From assembly GCF_000485595.1 (NCBI RefSeq), contig NW_014577517.1, positions 53,191-110,734 of the forward strand: a stretch of 57,544 nucleotides of DNA. Reading direction: 5' to 3'. This document shows, piece after piece, positions 45,765 through 55,670 of this stretch. Position numbers and translations under genes: made by a program. Every line of letters starts with the position of its first letter. Position 1 is the stretch's first letter. Below the pieces are notes generated by a model. The model worked only from the letters and a program-made list of their open reading frames with translations, searched no databases and was not told the origin of the DNA. The stretch is from Priapulus caudatus (Eukaryota > Priapulida > Priapulimorpha > Priapulimorphida > Priapulidae).

Positions 45765-47676
45765 TTTTTAGTTCACCTTGACATCCTTTCAAAGCATGAG
45801 CTATCATGGCGTCGTCCTCGTCCGCTCGTACGTCGTGAGCCCCCGTTCTCGTCCTTCCGTCTACATTTGCCTACGCTCAATCCATAAACACTCAGGAACC
45901 CCGTTGACCCACAATGTTGAAATTGGGTATAAGCTTGTACGTCCTATGGCGAGAGTTTTGAACGTCCTATTTTGGGAGCCTTACGATCAGTCAGGCACTA
46001 CGACCGAATAAGATTCCTGTCCCATAACTTTTTAATATCTTTGGTAGCCTTTATATTGGGTACAGAAGCCGGGCGGCGCTTCATTGGAAACTTTGGGCCT
46101 GATGGAATGCCAATGCTAAAATGTGCCATGCGCTGCCGATAATCGCGGCCGTAACGCCGGCTTCTGGCGCGCACAAAAAAAGCCCCTAGGCCGTTCCTTC
46201 TCTGAAGCCATGGCCTTTACTCTTGCAGCTATTATGTGCCATACATTTCCTCATTCAATCGTTACTTACTTCTCTAATAAATTGTTTTCATTAAACCCCG
46301 CCCTCATCAACTCTAGTAACAATTACTTCGGCCATTTACCAAACAAATCAGACCAATCAGAGCGCAATCTCTACAACCCCTGGTTCGCCTTGATCTGTGG
46401 CGCCTGCCCAGTTCGCGAGGCCCTGACTTAGATCGCTGTGATTATCACGCGGTCTGTCATGTGTGAACATGGCCGACGTAATTTACTAAAGTTAATGAAG
46501 CGGTCGTGCTTCCCGCTATGATAAATCACAATCTTCTAGCATAGTCAACTAACCGACCTCTGCAGTCTTGCCGGGCGCCCCTGCCTTGTCGCTCCTCTCG
46601 CGAATGATACACATTATCAGTAGCACGGTAAAGCCATGTCGAAGGAACCCGTAGGTTTTATTCCCCAATAGCGGCGTACGGGCCGCATTCGCAGCGCACT
46701 GCATTGCCATTTTCTCATCTCACCAAAAATTTCAATGAACCTCCTGTTTTTTTCTTCGCCCACCAAATGGTTTTTATTATACCCTCACCAAAAAGTTAAT
46801 ATAAAAGGTTTATATTTTATCATAATGTATCTTTCGTCTAGTCAGTCGACGATATCTCTAGCCACGGCAATTTTTTGGCAAAAATGGAAATTGCCATTAG
46901 TCAGTACAGGTTCAACAGATTTTGCTCATTTTTGGTATATGAATGAATAAGGGCTGGCCCCAAAACGTATTACAGGGGTTTTGATATTTAAAAAAAAAAA
47001 TTATGCAAATTAGGTAGGTTTTGGCAATTATATAGTAAATTATATAGACACGCAGATAACAGTCTGTGGTGTCACACTCGTCTGGTTCGTTTTACAAGAT
47101 TTCATTGACAATATCTTTAATGCAAAATTGGTATTTCCTCTCCACCCTGCCGATAAAACGTCTATATTAGCGTAAAGTTTTACAAAACATGTCGGAACGC
47201 TGCATAACATATTTATTTTGAACGCCATCGCTAAGAAACATCAAAGCGGGTATAGCGCCGTAACACGAAGTAACGAAGTAAACCGCATGCAACCATGCAA
47301 CCAATTAACCTTTGACAAAAGTTGTGTTATAGGCAGGGAAACACCATTGTCACGTGGTATATAGCAGCTACGTGGAATATCCTCTCAATCTTACACGTTA
47401 CACATCGGGAGCTCCGCTTTTAGGCAGTGCCTAAATCTGAATATTATAAAAACGTTAAATGGCGATCATTTAGGTGTAATACCATCACTCGCCCACATCT
47501 CAGACTTTTACATCTCAAACATTTATTTTCACATAAAAAATTACACATAATTATCAAGAGTATATAATGGGAGTTCTCCCATATATACTCTTCGTTTCTA
47601 TAATGTACGTCGATGGTTGCTCAATTAAAACCGACTTCTTCTCACTCACTCATTTGTGTCCTTTTTTGTGGTGAGC
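45765..47676 (+). repeat. Repeat family 2 with MITE, copy in first block
   Basis: Starts TTTTTAGTTCACCTTGACAT and ends TGTGGTGAGCT at 47676, giving short inverted ends AGCTCACC / GGTGAGCT. The MITE part (about 46003-46840) is badly scrambled compared with 52160-52866; the rest (46850-47676) is nearly identical to 52880-53712. Confidence 0.7.
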
Positions 47677-48302
47677 TACAGTGTCATTGACACTTCCATT
47701 TACTTAGACCTTTAACACTTGTCGGATTCCAGATTCCAGAGCAAATCAAAATAAGCCAAAATATGTGAATATAACATAAAGAGCGTAATAAAAGGTACCA
47801 TAACATGAGAGTGAATCATGACATAGTCGTGTGTAGAGTTAATGGCCGTGTGTAAGCGTTAGCACGAGTGGAAGGCAGACAGTGTGCACCAGCAAAATGC
47901 TACGTCCGTGGTTGTGGCCACCATGCATGGAAAAGGGATGGGGGAGGTGGGCAGATGGCCCTCTGGAGATTGTTTCGGAAAGCATATCAAAGTCAAATAA
48001 TCCTAGAGTTAATCCTAAAATAAGTGTGAATAATCAATCACGTAGAATCGTCAGCTGAGACCCCCCCGCAGCAGTAGTGAGCCGTTGTATGGTGTGTGCC
48101 CATCACATATGCTCGACACTTCTGTGTTGTCACCTCTGTCGAGGTAGACAAATGGGAGCGCTGGTCTTCATGCGTATAGTAGTTGGTTGCAATGTCATGA
48201 TATCGCGATATTTACTCGCGTGGCGGCCCCCACGTTTCGCTCGCTCGCGCGTGGCGATTGTCGGACGCTCAGCGCCCTCTGGTGTGGTGTCTCTCTCCGC
48301 AG
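47677..48302 (+). other. Intron 9, 3' part
   Basis: No gene content. It ends with CGCCCTCTGGTGTGGTGTCTCTCTCCGCAG, a convincing acceptor for exon 10. The same stretch with small changes lies at 53713-54345. Confidence 0.6.
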
Positions 48303-48420
48303 GCCGCATCCGTTCGTGCTGTTCTACGACAAGTTTCCTGGCGACGTCTTTGCGGTAGATGCGAGCAACTATGGCAGCGACGCGCGCTACGTGCGCCGCT
48401 CGTGCACCCCCAACGCGGAG
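48303..48420 (+). CDS. KMT2E: KMT2E/SETD5 ortholog, exon 10 (SET core)
   Basis: Acceptor CTCTCCGCAG, donor GTGAGT. Encodes residues 491-529: [20 protein letters not shown], then [19 protein letters not shown]. Vertebrate KMT2E has PYPFVLFY and [12 protein letters not shown] at the same places. Active SET enzymes carry NHSC where this has RRSC, so methyltransferase activity is doubtful. The first G completes Thr490 with the AC that ends exon 9 at 50576, which lies downstream in the window. The copy of this exon at 54346 is broken. Confidence 0.93.
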
Positions 48421-48551
48421 GTGAGTGAGTGCTGCCGTGCCACACCCCCGCGCAAAAACCTCAAATGTCTCTTCCAGGATCACTGTCCTGTACTGTGTAT
48501 TGTGTCTTGCCCATCTCACTGTCTTACTGTGTATTGTTTCTCGCCAATACA
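48421..48551 (+). other. Intron 10 start, ending at the block junction
   Basis: After the donor come CTGTCTTACTGTGTATTGTTTCTCGCC repeats. At 48551/48552 the sequence switches abruptly from TCTCGCCAATA to CATCCCCTTCAG, the C-rich array of intron 6. At the equivalent place in the second block (about 54616) the intron continues as TCTCGCCAATCTCACTG. Confidence 0.75.
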
Positions 48552-48895
48552 TCCCCTTCAGACCCCCCATCTCGGGCCCGCGTCACCCGGCATCTACCCA
48601 TCCCCCGCTATCCCCGTCAGACCCCCCCATCTCCCGCCATCCCCGTCAGACAGTCAGACCACCCATCACCCCGCGTCCCCATCACCCCGCGTCACCCGGC
48701 GTCTCCCGGCATCCCTGTCAGACCTCCGGTCTCCCGTGTCCCCCCGTCTCCCGGCATCCCCGTCAAACCTCCGTCTCCTGGCATCCTGTCAGACCCCCCA
48801 TCACCTCGCGTCCCCCCCATCTCCCGGCATCCCCGTCAGATCCCCATCTTCCTGCGTCTCCAGGCATCCCCGTCAGACTCCCATCTCGTGTCGCG
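48552..48895. repeat. C-rich minisatellite of intron 6, intact version
   Basis: About 28-bp units with CCCCCCATCTCCCGGCATCCC and CGTCAGACC, closing with CATCTCGTGTCGCGGAGGC. The long proline-rich open frame that runs from here into exon 7 (48425-49348) is not a protein: it crosses the exon 7 acceptor. Confidence 0.8.
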
Positions 48896-48941
48896 GAGGC
48901 TGCGAGTTACCGCGTCACATGCTCTCCTCCGTGCGTTGCAG

Positions 48942-49201
48942 GTGACAGCGCGACGGACAGCGACACCGAATCGAAGCTCTACATGAACGACTCGCTGCCC
49001 GGCGAGCAGTCGCTGTCGCCCGGCGAGCCCGTGGCACCCCCTCGCCGCCCCGCCAACGCCGCCACCCTCGTCGCTCCGAACAGCAGCATCAGCAAGCTAA
49101 AGCGTAAGATGAAGGAGAAGCTCGTTAACAAGCGCAAGATGAACGAGAGCAAGAAGCTGGAGCTCGCGGCCACGCGCCGCAACAACATCCGCAAGCGCAA
49201 G
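48942..49201 (+). CDS. KMT2E: KMT2E/SETD5 ortholog, exon 7
   Basis: Acceptor GCGTTGCAG, donor GTATGC. Encodes residues 239-324. It opens [16 protein letters not shown], matching the vertebrate motif GDTSATES right after the PHD finger, then a proline-rich part and a long lysine/arginine-rich helix ([16 protein letters not shown] and on to RRNNIRKRK) that could act as a nuclear localisation signal. It joins the G of exon 6 to form Gly238 and ends in phase 0 before exon 8. Confidence 0.9.
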
Positions 49202-49595
49202 GTATGCGTGGCGTCGCAGCTTGTCAGTTTCATTCTTCACTCCGTTACTGGCATTTATATTACCTGTAGCTGTATACCTATGCACATACTATATACTTAT
49301 TTTACTTTGTTCTTACTGTGTGTTACTTGTACTTGTTACTACCAGTGAATACTTAGTTTACTGTGTTACTTATGTTCACTTGTACTTGTTGTTGTTGAGT
49401 TGTTTACTTACTTTTCTGTATTACTTATAACTATTTACTTATAGTTGTTATATAGTTACCTGTGATTATATAACTGTGGTACCTATGTTTACCTATGTGG
49501 TACTTGTTATTACCTGCATTTACTTACTTTACTGTGTTACCTATGTTTACCTGTTGTTACTTGTGCTCACGCATATCTTTTCGCATCGCCGACAG
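49202..49595 (+). other. Intron 7, TTAC-rich
   Basis: Filled with TTACTTGTACTT- and ACCTATGTTTACC-type short repeats. Error-rich counterpart at 42684-43060. No other feature. Confidence 0.7.
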
Positions 49596-49886
49596 AAACT
49601 TGCGGAGAAGAATGGAGAAATGCAGGTCGGCAGCAGCAACAGCGGCAGCAGCAGACGCCGCATAAAGCGACTGCGCAGCAAGAGCGTTGCCGCGACGGCG
49701 GCGGCGACGACGTCGCTGGACAGCGGCGCGGACACGCCGGACGAGCAGGGGGAGCCACCAGTGGCGGCGCAGCAGCCGAGCGCTGTACAGCTTGCCAACA
49801 TCAACACGTACACGGCCGACGTGAAGGTGGCGCTGTCAAACGCGCGCAAGAACGGCCATCACAATGACATCGACGACGACCTCAAG
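49596..49886 (+). CDS. KMT2E: KMT2E/SETD5 ortholog, exon 8 (linker between PHD and SET)
   Basis: Acceptor ATCGCCGACAG, donor GTCAGG (weak beyond GT). Exactly 97 codons, residues 325-421, phase 0 at both ends. It starts KLAEKNGEMQVGSSNSGSS, continues the basic stretch (RRRIKRLRSKS), then an alanine/serine/glycine low-complexity part and a final acidic/basic segment (NARKNGHHNDIDDDLK). The family region here is poorly conserved, so assignment rests on frame, phase and position. Confidence 0.8.
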
Positions 49887-50370
49887 GTCAGGGCATCAAT
49901 GATCGCGGTCGCTTTCTCCCTCTCTCTTACTGTCCTCTCTCTCTCTGTCTGTCTCTTACCCTCTTCTATGTCTCTCTCTCTCTCTTCCCTCTCTCCGCAG
50001 ATATATTTGTTAAAGTTTTTAACCATGTAATTATTATATTGCTATTGTGCAGTGTTTGACACAGTGTGACGCAGCAAACTGATTTGACACCTTTTTTCTC
50101 TCTCTCAATCACTCTCTGTTCCTCTCTCCGTCCATCCCTTTGGTTATCTCTCTCTTTCTTTCACTCGTTCTCTCTCTGTCTCTCTTTTTCTCATTAACTA
50201 TATATATATTTGTTATTATATATTTTCAGTTATTTTTCATGCGTTTGGCAGTAAAGACTGCACGACCTGTGTTTAATTGCCTTCTCTGTATACATTATCA
50301 ACGTAATACATATCAACGTAACTTTATATATGTAACAATGATGTATATGTTGGCTGTTTTCTGCTTTCAG
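49887..50370 (+). other. Intron 8, CT-rich
   Basis: Long CTCTCT tracts at 49915-49998 and 50095-50190, then AT-rich sequence and the acceptor CTGCTTTCAG. No other feature. Confidence 0.7.
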
Positions 50371-50576
50371 GTGATTCAGCTGTCGATGCAGCTGCAGGCG
50401 CACCTGTGTGCGGTGGCGGACGTCGGCGCGGTGGCGGACGTTGGCGCGGCGGGCCGTCGCGGCCTCATTATGACGGAGGCAACGCGCGAGGGACAGCTCG
50501 TTGCCGAGTACTACGGCCGCGTGATGCTGCACCGCGAGTGGGAGGCTGAGAGCCCCGCGCACCACGTCCACAAGAC
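50371..50576 (+). CDS. KMT2E: KMT2E/SETD5 ortholog, exon 9 (SET domain N-terminal part)
   Basis: Acceptor TTCTGCTTTCAG, donor GTGAGT. Encodes residues 422-489 plus two bases. The part GQLVAEYYGRVMLHREWEAE corresponds to the vertebrate ALIIEYRGKFMLREQFEAN, the first strands of the SET fold. An 18-bp tandem duplication (50413-50448) gives VADVGA twice at residues 436-447. The final AC needs the G of exon 10 at 48303 to make Thr490. Confidence 0.9.
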
Positions 50577-50873
50577 GTGAGTCGAACGACAGGCGTCGCG
50601 GGGCGGGTGGTGGGGGGGGGGGGGGGGTTAACGGCTGCAGCTGGTGAGGGTGAGGGGGAGGGAGAGTGCGCGGGATGGGGGAGGGGGGGGGGCTGGAACA
50701 GAGCAAGATTTGTCTTGACATTACTCGTGACGTTGATTTTTTCTCGTAGAGTGTTGACAGAATTTTGTTTTGTAGCAAGGTATGAGGTGGTTTGCTGCGG
50801 TTTTACATGATTGGAATGATCGGTCTGAAACAAAAAGTTTACGCCATGACTAATGTTAAGACCCCCTAGGGCC
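50577..50873 (+). other. Intron 9, 5' part, with G-rich tract
   Basis: GGTGGTGGGG homopolymer runs at 50608-50630 and GGGGGAGGG at 50653-50695 could form quadruplexes. It ends with GACCCCCTAGGGCC (50860-50873), repeated at the far side of the Penelope-like element. Confidence 0.7.
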
Positions 50874-51895
50874 AAGTTAATTGTTACTCAACCGTGCTGG
50901 TATGAAACGTACCGCTGACGTTTCGCCTCCTGTCAGGAAGCTTTCTCAAAGCTAACTGAATTTAATCAGTTTTGACCACCAGATGGTGTGGTGGTCAATA
51001 GCTTAGTCCACACGTGACTAAGCCTGTATCCCCCTCGTCCCGGTTGATATTTGGGGTCTTGGGAATCCAGATGGCCTCCTTGATCAACGCCTGATTTTTT
51101 AGGCTCGCGATCAATGATCTGGCGAATTCTCACCATCCGATGGTGTGCGTTGTCCTTCGCTACATGATCAGTGATCGCGGATTTTGTGATTTCGGTAGCC
51201 GACTGTTTTCGCTGGGCCCTAGTGAAAGATTTGGGTGCTACGGTGTCTACGTCCTTTTGGTGTTCTTTTAGGCGGGTTTTAAATTTTCGGCGCGTTTCTC
51301 CAATGTACTTCTTTCACACATAGCACACACGGTATTTTATAGACGCAGTGCCGTAATGTTGTGGCCATGTCTGTTTGTCTTTAGAGATGTACTAAACCGT
51401 TTTAGAAGTTTCAAACGCGTCCACTGTTGACGCCACACCTGCTATTTTTTAGGTGACGCTGAACAACGTCCGTGACCCCTCTGACGTAGGGTAGGACGAT
51501 CATCGTCTTCGGTTTTCCCGTGGAGGTTTTCTTTTGGGATGATGTTTTTTCCCGTGGTGTTTGCATCTCCTTGGACACTTTATCGAGTGTCCAATTGGGA
51601 TAGCCGCATTTCCCTAAAGCGTTCTTAATGTGGCGCGCTTCAGCTTCCCGGTCCTCACTCTCCGTTATAATTTTGTCTCTACGATCTAGTAGGGTCCGTA
51701 CCACAGACAGTTTGTGGTTGACTGTGTGGTGTGAGTTGAAGTTTAAATACTGGTCCGTGATTAAATTCAGTTAGCTTTGAGAAAAGCTTCCTGGACAGAG
51801 GCGAAACGTCAGCGGTACGTTTCATACCAGCACGGTTGAGTAACAATTAACTTGGTTATTTATATTATTCTACCAACCGAATGAACTTATTCAAT
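50874..51895 (-). mobile_element. Penelope-like element, 3' part with GIY-YIG endonuclease
   Basis: Starts AAGTTAATTGTTACTCAACC and ends in the inverted form plus a 40-bp tail (GAATGAACTTATTCAAT). Flanked by GACCCCCTAGGGCC at 50860-50873 and 51896-51909, a probable target-site duplication. On the - strand, 51704-51411 encodes a 97-residue stretch like the C-terminal reverse-transcriptase region of Penelope-like elements (ending VLPYVRGVTDVVQRHLK). Further down, KYIGETRRKF and RLKEHQKDVDTV (about 51308-51240) are the GIY-YIG endonuclease motif. Frame breaks separate the two. The N-terminal reverse transcriptase is missing, so it is not autonomous. Confidence 0.85.
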
Positions 51896-51952
51896 GACCC
51901 CCTAGGGCCGTAGCCTCCGGAGGGAGTGGGATAGATCTTTTCCTTGGCGGGG

Positions 51953-53712
51953 TTTTTTAGCTCACCTTGACATCGTCAAAGATGAGCATTGTCCATGGGT
52001 TCGTCGTCCGTCGTACGTCCGTCCGTCCGCTCTTCCGTCTACATTTGCTACGGTGCAACGATAACTCAGGAACCGTTGACCAACATGTTTTGAAATTGGT
52101 ATAGTTGTTACTGCTATGGGAGAGGTTTGAACGTCCTATTTTGGAGCACGCCAGTCGACTAGACCGAATAATTCTGTCCCATATAACCTTTTTTATATTT
52201 TGGTGAGGGTTATATTGGGACAGAACGGGGTTCATTGAAATTCGTGAGATGCGCATGCAAAATGCATGCGCTGGCGAAATGCGGCCCGTACGCCGCTATT
52301 GGCGCGAAAAAAAAACCTACCGTTCTTCTACATGGCTTTACCTTGCTACTGATATGTGGCATACATTCACTTCAATCGTTATTTACTTCTTAAAAGATTG
52401 TTTTTCATAAACCGGCCGCTTCATTAACTTTAGTAAATTACGTCGGCCATTTACAAACAATCAGACCAATCAGAGCGAATCTTACAACCCCCTGGTTCTC
52501 GCTTGTATCTGTGGCGCTGCAGGAGGCCTGATTAGACTCGCTGTGATTAGTCTGATTGTTTGTAAATGGGCCGAGTAATTTACTAAAGTTAATGAAGCGG
52601 GGTTTATGAAAAACAATCTTTTAAGAAGTAAATAACGATTGAAGTTAATGTATACACATATCAGTAGCAAGGTTAAAGCCATGTAAGAAGGAACGGTAGG
52701 TTTTTTTTTGCGCCAATATAGCGGCGTACGGGCCGGCATTCGCAGCGCATGCATTTTGCATGCGATCTCACAAAATTTCAATGAACCCCCGTTCTGTCCC
52801 ACCAAAGGGTTATATACCCTCACCAAAATATAAAAAAGGTTATATGGGACAGAATTATTCGGTCTAGCCAGTCGACATACTTTCGAGCCACGGCAATTTT
52901 TTGGCAAAAATGGAAATTGCCATTAGTCAGTACAGGTTCAACGAGATTTTGCTCATTTTTGGTATATGAATGAATAAGGGCTGGCCCCCAAAACGTATTA
53001 AAGGCGGTTTTGATATTAAAAAAAAAAAAAAATTATGCAAATTAGTAGGTTTTGGCAATTATATAGTAAATTATATAGACACGCAGATAACAGTGCTGTG
53101 GTGTCACACTCGTCTGGTTCGTTTTACAAGATTTCATTGACAATATCTTTAATGCGAAAATTGGTATTTCCTCTCCACCCTGCCGATAAAACGTCTATAT
53201 TAGCGTAAAGTTTACAAAACATGTCGGAACGCTGCAATAACTATTTATTTGAACGCCATCGCTAAGAAAACATCAAAGCGGGTATAGCGCCGTAACACGA
53301 TAGTAACGAAGTAAACCGCATGCACACCATGCAACCAATTAACCTTTGACAAGTTGTGTTATAGGGCAAGGGAAACACCATTGTCACGTGGTAATAGCAG
53401 CTACGTGGAATATCCTCTCAATCTTACATCGTTACACATGGAGCTCCGCTTTTTAGGCAGTGCCTAAATCTGAATATTATAAAAACGTTAAAATGGCGAT
53501 CATTTAGGTGTAATACCATCACTCCGCCACATCTCAGACTTTTACATCCTCAACATTTATTTTCACATAAAAAATTACAACATAATTATCAAGAGTAAAT
53601 AATGGAGTTCTCCCATATATACTCTTCGTTTCTATAAATGTACGTCGATGGTTGGCTCATTAAAACCGACTTTCTTCTCACTCACTCATTTGTGTCCTTT
53701 TTTGTGGTGAGC
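51953..53712 (+). repeat. Repeat family 2, full copy
   Basis: Starts TTTTTTAGCTCACCTTGACA and ends GTGGTGAGC, with short inverted ends. It contains a CGTCCGTCCG stretch (52004-52030), the MITE at 52160-52866, and an AT-rich 3' half. No coding capacity recognised. Other copies are at 7890-11770 (split) and 45765-47676. Confidence 0.75.
52160..52866. mobile_element. MITE with long inverted repeats and 10-bp target-site duplication
   Basis: Begins TAGACCGAATAATTCTGTCC and ends in the exact inverse; the arms of about 330 bp pair nearly along their full length. Flanked by GCCAGTCGAC at 52150-52159 and 52867-52876. The family 2 copy at 8.0 kb carries GCCAGTCGAC once, with no insert, which proves the boundaries. 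A 9-10 bp duplication with long inverted repeats is typical of Mutator-like elements. No transposase is encoded. Confidence 0.88.
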
Positions 53713-54345
53713 ACTAGTGTCATTGACCACTTCCATTTACTTAGACCTTTAACACTTGTCGGATTCCAGATTCCAGAGCAAATCAAAATAACCAAAAATA
53801 TGTGAATATAACATAAAGAGCATAATAAAAGGTACCATAACATGAGAGGTGAATCATGACATAGTCGTGTGTAGAGTTAATGGCCGTGTGTAAGCGTTAG
53901 CACGAGTGGAAGGCAGACAGTGTGCACCAGCAAAATGCTACGTCCGTGGGTTGTGGCCACCAGCATGGAAAAGGGATGGGGGAGGTGGGCCAGATGGCCT
54001 CTGGAGATTGTTTCGGAAAGCATATCAAAGTCAAATAATCCTAGAGTTAAATCCTAAAATAAGTGTGAATAATCAATCAGTAGAATCGTCAGCTGAGCAC
54101 CCCCCCGCAGCAGTAGTGACCGTTGTATGGTGTGTGCGCATCACATATGCTCGACCACTTCTGTGTTGTTCACCTCTGTCGAGGTAGACAAATGGGAGCG
54201 CTGGTCTTCATGCGCTATAGTAGTTGGTTGCAATGTCATGATATCGCGATATTTACTCGCGTGGCGGCCCCCACGTTTTCGCTCGCTCGGCCGTGGCGAT
54301 TGTCCGGACGCTCAGCGCCCTCTGGTGTGGTGTCTCTCTCCGCAG
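53713..54345 (+). other. Intron 9, 3' part, second version
   Basis: Equivalent to 47677-48302 with scattered one-base differences. Ends TCTCTCTCCGCAG before the broken copy of exon 10. No gene content. Confidence 0.6.
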
Positions 54346-54469
54346 GCCGCATCCGTTCGTGCTGTCTACGACAAGGTTTCCTGGCGACGTCTTTGCGCGC
54401 TAGATGCGAGCACTATGCGCAAGCGAGCGCGGCTACGTGCGGCCGCCTCGTGCACCCCCCAACGCGGAG
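54346..54469 (+). pseudogene. Error-rich copy of exon 10
   Basis: Matches 48303-48420 but is 6 bp longer, with frameshifts from the first third (GTGCTGTCTACG for GTGCTGTTCTACG; AAGGTTTCC for AAGTTTCC; CCCCCCAACG for CCCCCAACG). The donor reads GTGCATGAG in place of GTGAGTGAG. It sits directly upstream of the intact exon 11. Confidence 0.8.
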
Positions 54470-54529
54470 GTGCATGAGTGCTGCCGTGCCACACCCCCGC
54501 GCAAAACTCAAAATTGGTCTCTTCCAGAT

Positions 54530-54940
54530 CACTGTCCTGTACTGTGTATTGTGTCTTGCTCTCATCTACGCAGTTGTTCCATCCTTGTCTTACTGTGTAT
54601 TGTTTCTCGCCAATCTCACTGTCTTACTGTGTATTGTTTCTCGCCAATCTCACTGTCTTACTGTGTATTGTTTCTCGCCCATCTCACTGTCTTAATGTGT
54701 AGTGTGTCTCGCCCGTGTCACTGTCTTACTGTGTAGTGTGTCTTGCCCGTGTCACTGTCTTACTGTGTATTGTATCTCACCCGTGACCCGTCTCGGTGTC
54801 TCACTGAGTTATGAGTCACCCATCTCATTGTGTTACTGTGTCCCTTGAATCGTCTGTCTCGCTATGTCTCATGTCTTGCCCATTTTACTATTCTACTGTC
54901 TCATGTCTCATGCCCGTCTCACCGCATCTCGCTGTCTGGC
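54530..54940. repeat. ~31- to 36-bp minisatellite in intron 10
   Basis: Units such as TCTCACTGTCTTACTGTGTA then TTGTTTCTCGCCAA, repeated about ten times and decaying toward TCTCGCTGTCTGGCGTGTAG, the exon 11 acceptor. Open frames across it ([13 protein letters not shown] repeats) are artefacts. Confidence 0.8.
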
Positions 54941-54946
54941 GTGTAG

Positions 54947-55056
54947 ATTGAGCACATCATCGAGTCCGGCGCGCTGCACATCTGCATCTACTCTACGAAG
55001 CCGATCGCTAGCGGAAAGGAGGTCACCATCCCGTTCGACTACAAGTTCCGCGAGTG
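54947..55056 (+). CDS. KMT2E: KMT2E/SETD5 ortholog, exon 11 (SET domain C-terminal core)
   Basis: Acceptor GGCGTGTAG, donor GTGAGT. Encodes residues 530-565 plus two bases: IEHIIESGALHICIYSTKPI then ASGKEVTIPFDYKFRE. It matches vertebrate [30 protein letters not shown] in length and pattern. Tyr561 in FDY is the usual cofactor-site tyrosine. It follows exon 10 in phase 0, and its final TG joins T of exon 12 to give Cys566. There is only one copy in the window. Confidence 0.92.
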
Positions 55057-55670
55057 GTGAGTGTATCCCCCGCGCGCACTCGGCCCTCTTCCCCCTGTTC
55101 TCGCATTCTTTTATCATCGAGTTGAGAAGAGGAAGGCACTAGCAAACTGCGAGCGCGTCAGTGGAGTGAATTCAAAGAGGTGTCGTTGACACTGAGTGAA
55201 GGTCGTTTCAGCTTTGTTTTGCCCTTGGTAGTTGCTTTTAACTGTAACATTTGTTAGCATATGTGTCCGGCTAATGTTAGTATGTATAGCATGGTATCAT
55301 TGGTCAGATAATAGGTACCTCCAGTACCAGTACACTCTATGGGATCATTATCTAAGATTGTGAATTTGGGATGTAGCCAAAATAATAAACAATTGCTAAA
55401 AACTCATCAGTGATAGCATGACGACAATACTAGTCACAATGAAGTTGGGATGAATTGATAACGGTTTAGGAGCAGATGTCAGGAATATCTCATGCCTTAG
55501 GGAGTTATAATTGTTCTCCCTCCCCCCTCGGGTTGTTAAGCCCCACACGCAACCCCGTGTCTGTGGCATACATAGGTGCCATGCTCGTTCACATTAAGTT
55601 TAGTGTCCATGTTCATGTGATTGGTGCTCACTGCTCACGTGCGGTTTCATTACTCCCCCATCGTCGGCAG
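55057..55670 (+). other. Intron 11
   Basis: No repeats shared with the rest of the window are obvious. Ends CCCATCGTCGGCAG. Nothing else is recognised. Confidence 0.6.

Larger units (their letters stand above)
41700..48551 (+). repeat. First version of a duplicated ~6-kb block
   Basis: From about 42046 (CATCCCCTCAGACC) this block repeats from 48552 (CATCCCCTTCAGACC). Order in both: C-rich minisatellite, exon 7, TTAC-rich intron, exon 8, exon 9, Penelope-like element, family 2 repeat with MITE, exon 10. Here exons 7-9, the Penelope-like element and the MITE (to about 46840) are error-rich, whereas 46850-48551 including exon 10 is intact. The second version has the opposite pattern. Confidence 0.8.

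Noticed and set aside
48425-49348. 307-codon proline-rich open frame
   Set aside because: It runs from the exon 10 donor through the C-rich intron array into exon 7. Splice sites and the family match show only 48942-49201 is coding.
42046-54616. Two paralogous KMT2E-type genes or a SET/PHD gene family expansion
   Set aside because: The copies complement each other exactly, one intact exon per position, and the broken copies carry read-error-like one-base insertions and deletions. A single gene explains everything more simply.
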